DNA of 64,000 nucleotides, from NCBI RefSeq assembly GCF_008757455.1, contig NZ_VCMV01000002.1:1-64000 (forward strand), written 5' to 3'. The notes below the pieces were generated by a model. The model searched no databases. It worked only from the letters and a program-made list of their open reading frames with translations, and had not been told where the DNA came from. This document shows positions 63,243 through 64,000 of this stretch, in pieces. The translations under genes were made by a program, and so were the position numbers. Position 1 is the stretch's first letter. Each line of letters starts with the position of its first letter. Source of the stretch: Microvirga brassicacearum (GTDB taxonomy: Bacteria > Pseudomonadota > Alphaproteobacteria > Rhizobiales > Beijerinckiaceae).

Positions 63243-64000
63243 ATGACAACGAGATCCGCCGAGAAGCCGACCTATGCGATCGAGCTTATCCTTTTGGTCG
63301 TCCTGGCGTCTCTTTGGGGCGCCTCCTACACCTTCATCAAGATCGGCGTCGAGACGATCCCGCCCATCACGCTGATCGCGGCGCGCACGCTCATTGCAGG
63401 CGGCGTGCTCTGGCTCGTCATGCTGCTGCGGGGCATCAGCCTTCCCCGGGATCGGGCGACCTGGGGGAGGTTCTTTGTCCAAGCATGCCTGAACAGTGTC
63501 ATTCCTTTCACGCTGATCGCCTGGGCTGAACAATCCATCGATGCGGGTGTCGCCGTCATCCTCAACTCCATGACGCCGGTCTTCACTTTTCTCATCACGA
63601 TGGTCTGGTCGCGGCATGAACCGACGAGCTTTCGTCGGTTTGCCGGCGTGCTGGTCGGAATGGCGGGCACCTGCTTCGTCGTCGGGATGCAGGCCACGCA
63701 CCAGATCGGGCAGGAACTCGCGGCCCAGCTCGCCGTGGTCCTGGCGACGATCTGCTATGCGGGAGCCGCGATTTTTGGCCGAAACTTCAAGGATCTCGAT
63801 CCGATGGCGCCCGCTGCCGGGTCGCTCATCTGCGGGGCCGTCATGCTCGTTCCTCTCAGCCTCACGGTCGACCGGCCTTGGACATTGTCGCCATCGATGC
63901 CATCGATTCTGGCGCTGGTCGGGCTCGCGATTTTCTCCACGTCGATCGCCTTTGTGATCTACTTCCGTCTCATCAGGACCCTTGGTTCCGTGAGCACGAC
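63243..64000 (+). CDS. EamA/DMT-family transporter (partial, 3' end outside)
   Basis: The 252 visible residues cover both EamA repeats: helices LILLVVLASLWGASYTFIKIGVETIPPITLIAARTL (outline), PVFTFLITMVWSRHEP, then LAVVLATICYAGAAIFGRNF starting the second half. Inner-membrane drug/metabolite exporter with about ten helices expected; roughly the last two are outside. Substrate unknown. Confidence 0.9.
   Translation, partial: MTTRSAEKPTYAIELILLVVLASLWGASYTFIKIGVETIPPITLIAARTLIAGGVLWLVMLLRGISLPRDRATWGRFFVQACLNSVIPFTLIAWAEQSIDAGVAVILNSMTPVFTFLITMVWSRHEPTSFRRFAGVLVGMAGTCFVVGMQATHQIGQELAAQLAVVLATICYAGAAIFGRNFKDLDPMAPAAGSLICGAVMLVPLSLTVDRPWTLSPSMPSILALVGLAIFSTSIAFVIYFRLIRTLGSVST

Overview
The window is GC-rich chromosomal DNA that reads like an alphaproteobacterium, most likely Hyphomicrobiales (Rhizobiales). 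The pointers are the conserved block ruvX / UPF0173 metallo-beta-lactamase-fold protein / gatC / gatA at the right end, a DUF1127 protein, RraA-type proteins, and several TRAP, TTT and LIV importers for organic acids. I see no rRNA, CRISPR array, insertion sequence, prophage or plasmid-type gene. One tRNA is present (Gln, anticodon CTG, minus strand). The first gene (otsA) and the last (EamA transporter) run off the window.

Layout. 1-7.3 kb: trehalose-6-phosphate synthase, PRC-barrel protein, a soluble class III adenylate cyclase coupled to an LssY_C membrane protein, a two-pore-type ion channel, an exported TPR protein and a small ABM-like protein. 7.5-12.5 kb: a complete branched-chain 2-oxoacid dehydrogenase operon (E1alpha, E1beta, E2, E3). 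12.7-15.9 kb: small secreted proteins, an alpha/beta hydrolase and a ring-cleaving extradiol-type dioxygenase. 16.0-25.4 kb: a catabolic island around an IclR regulator. On the minus strand lie iclR, acyl-CoA ligase and SDR; on the plus strand lie a fused TRAP permease, its binding protein, a second SDR, an alpha/beta hydrolase and a tandem DUF296 protein. 25.6-30.8 kb: two small proteins, an aldo/keto reductase, a binding-protein-like lipoprotein coupled to a CDF transporter, and a pyruvate-oxidase-like TPP enzyme. 31.1-39.5 kb: a hydroxyacid locus with RraA-like protein, 2-hydroxyacid dehydrogenase, divergent IclR regulator, TctCBA importer, MFS exporter and FMN-dependent 2-hydroxyacid oxidase.

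39.6-55.9 kb is the most interesting part. A divergent GntR/UTRA regulator faces a 16-gene plus-strand operon. In order it encodes an isochorismatase-fold amidohydrolase, two PuuE-like deacetylase-fold hydrolases, LeuC/LeuD-like hydratase subunits, a five-component LIV-type ABC importer, an isocitrate-lyase/PEP-mutase-family lyase, a fumarate-reductase-like flavoprotein, two tandem Asp/Glu-racemase-fold proteins, a 3-hydroxyacyl-CoA-dehydrogenase-family enzyme and a beta-keto acid cleavage enzyme (BKACE). The gene content fits uptake and hydrolysis of a cyclic imide or cyclic amide to a cis-dicarboxylate such as a substituted maleate, followed by hydration and C-C cleavage. Both racemase-fold proteins carry Thr79 and Ser187 where the catalytic cysteines of the family belong. 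A 16-bp perfect palindrome, TAAAGATATATCTTTA, lies in the control region.

56.0-64.0 kb: a small membrane protein, tryptophan 2,3-dioxygenase with a kynureninase-like enzyme, tRNA-Gln, a Pro/Tyr-rich exported protein, and housekeeping genes ruvX, UPF0173 hydrolase, gatC and gatA, then a small membrane protein and an EamA transporter. Perfect GC hairpins without U-tracts mark several gene ends; two of them directly follow binding-protein genes inside transporter operons.
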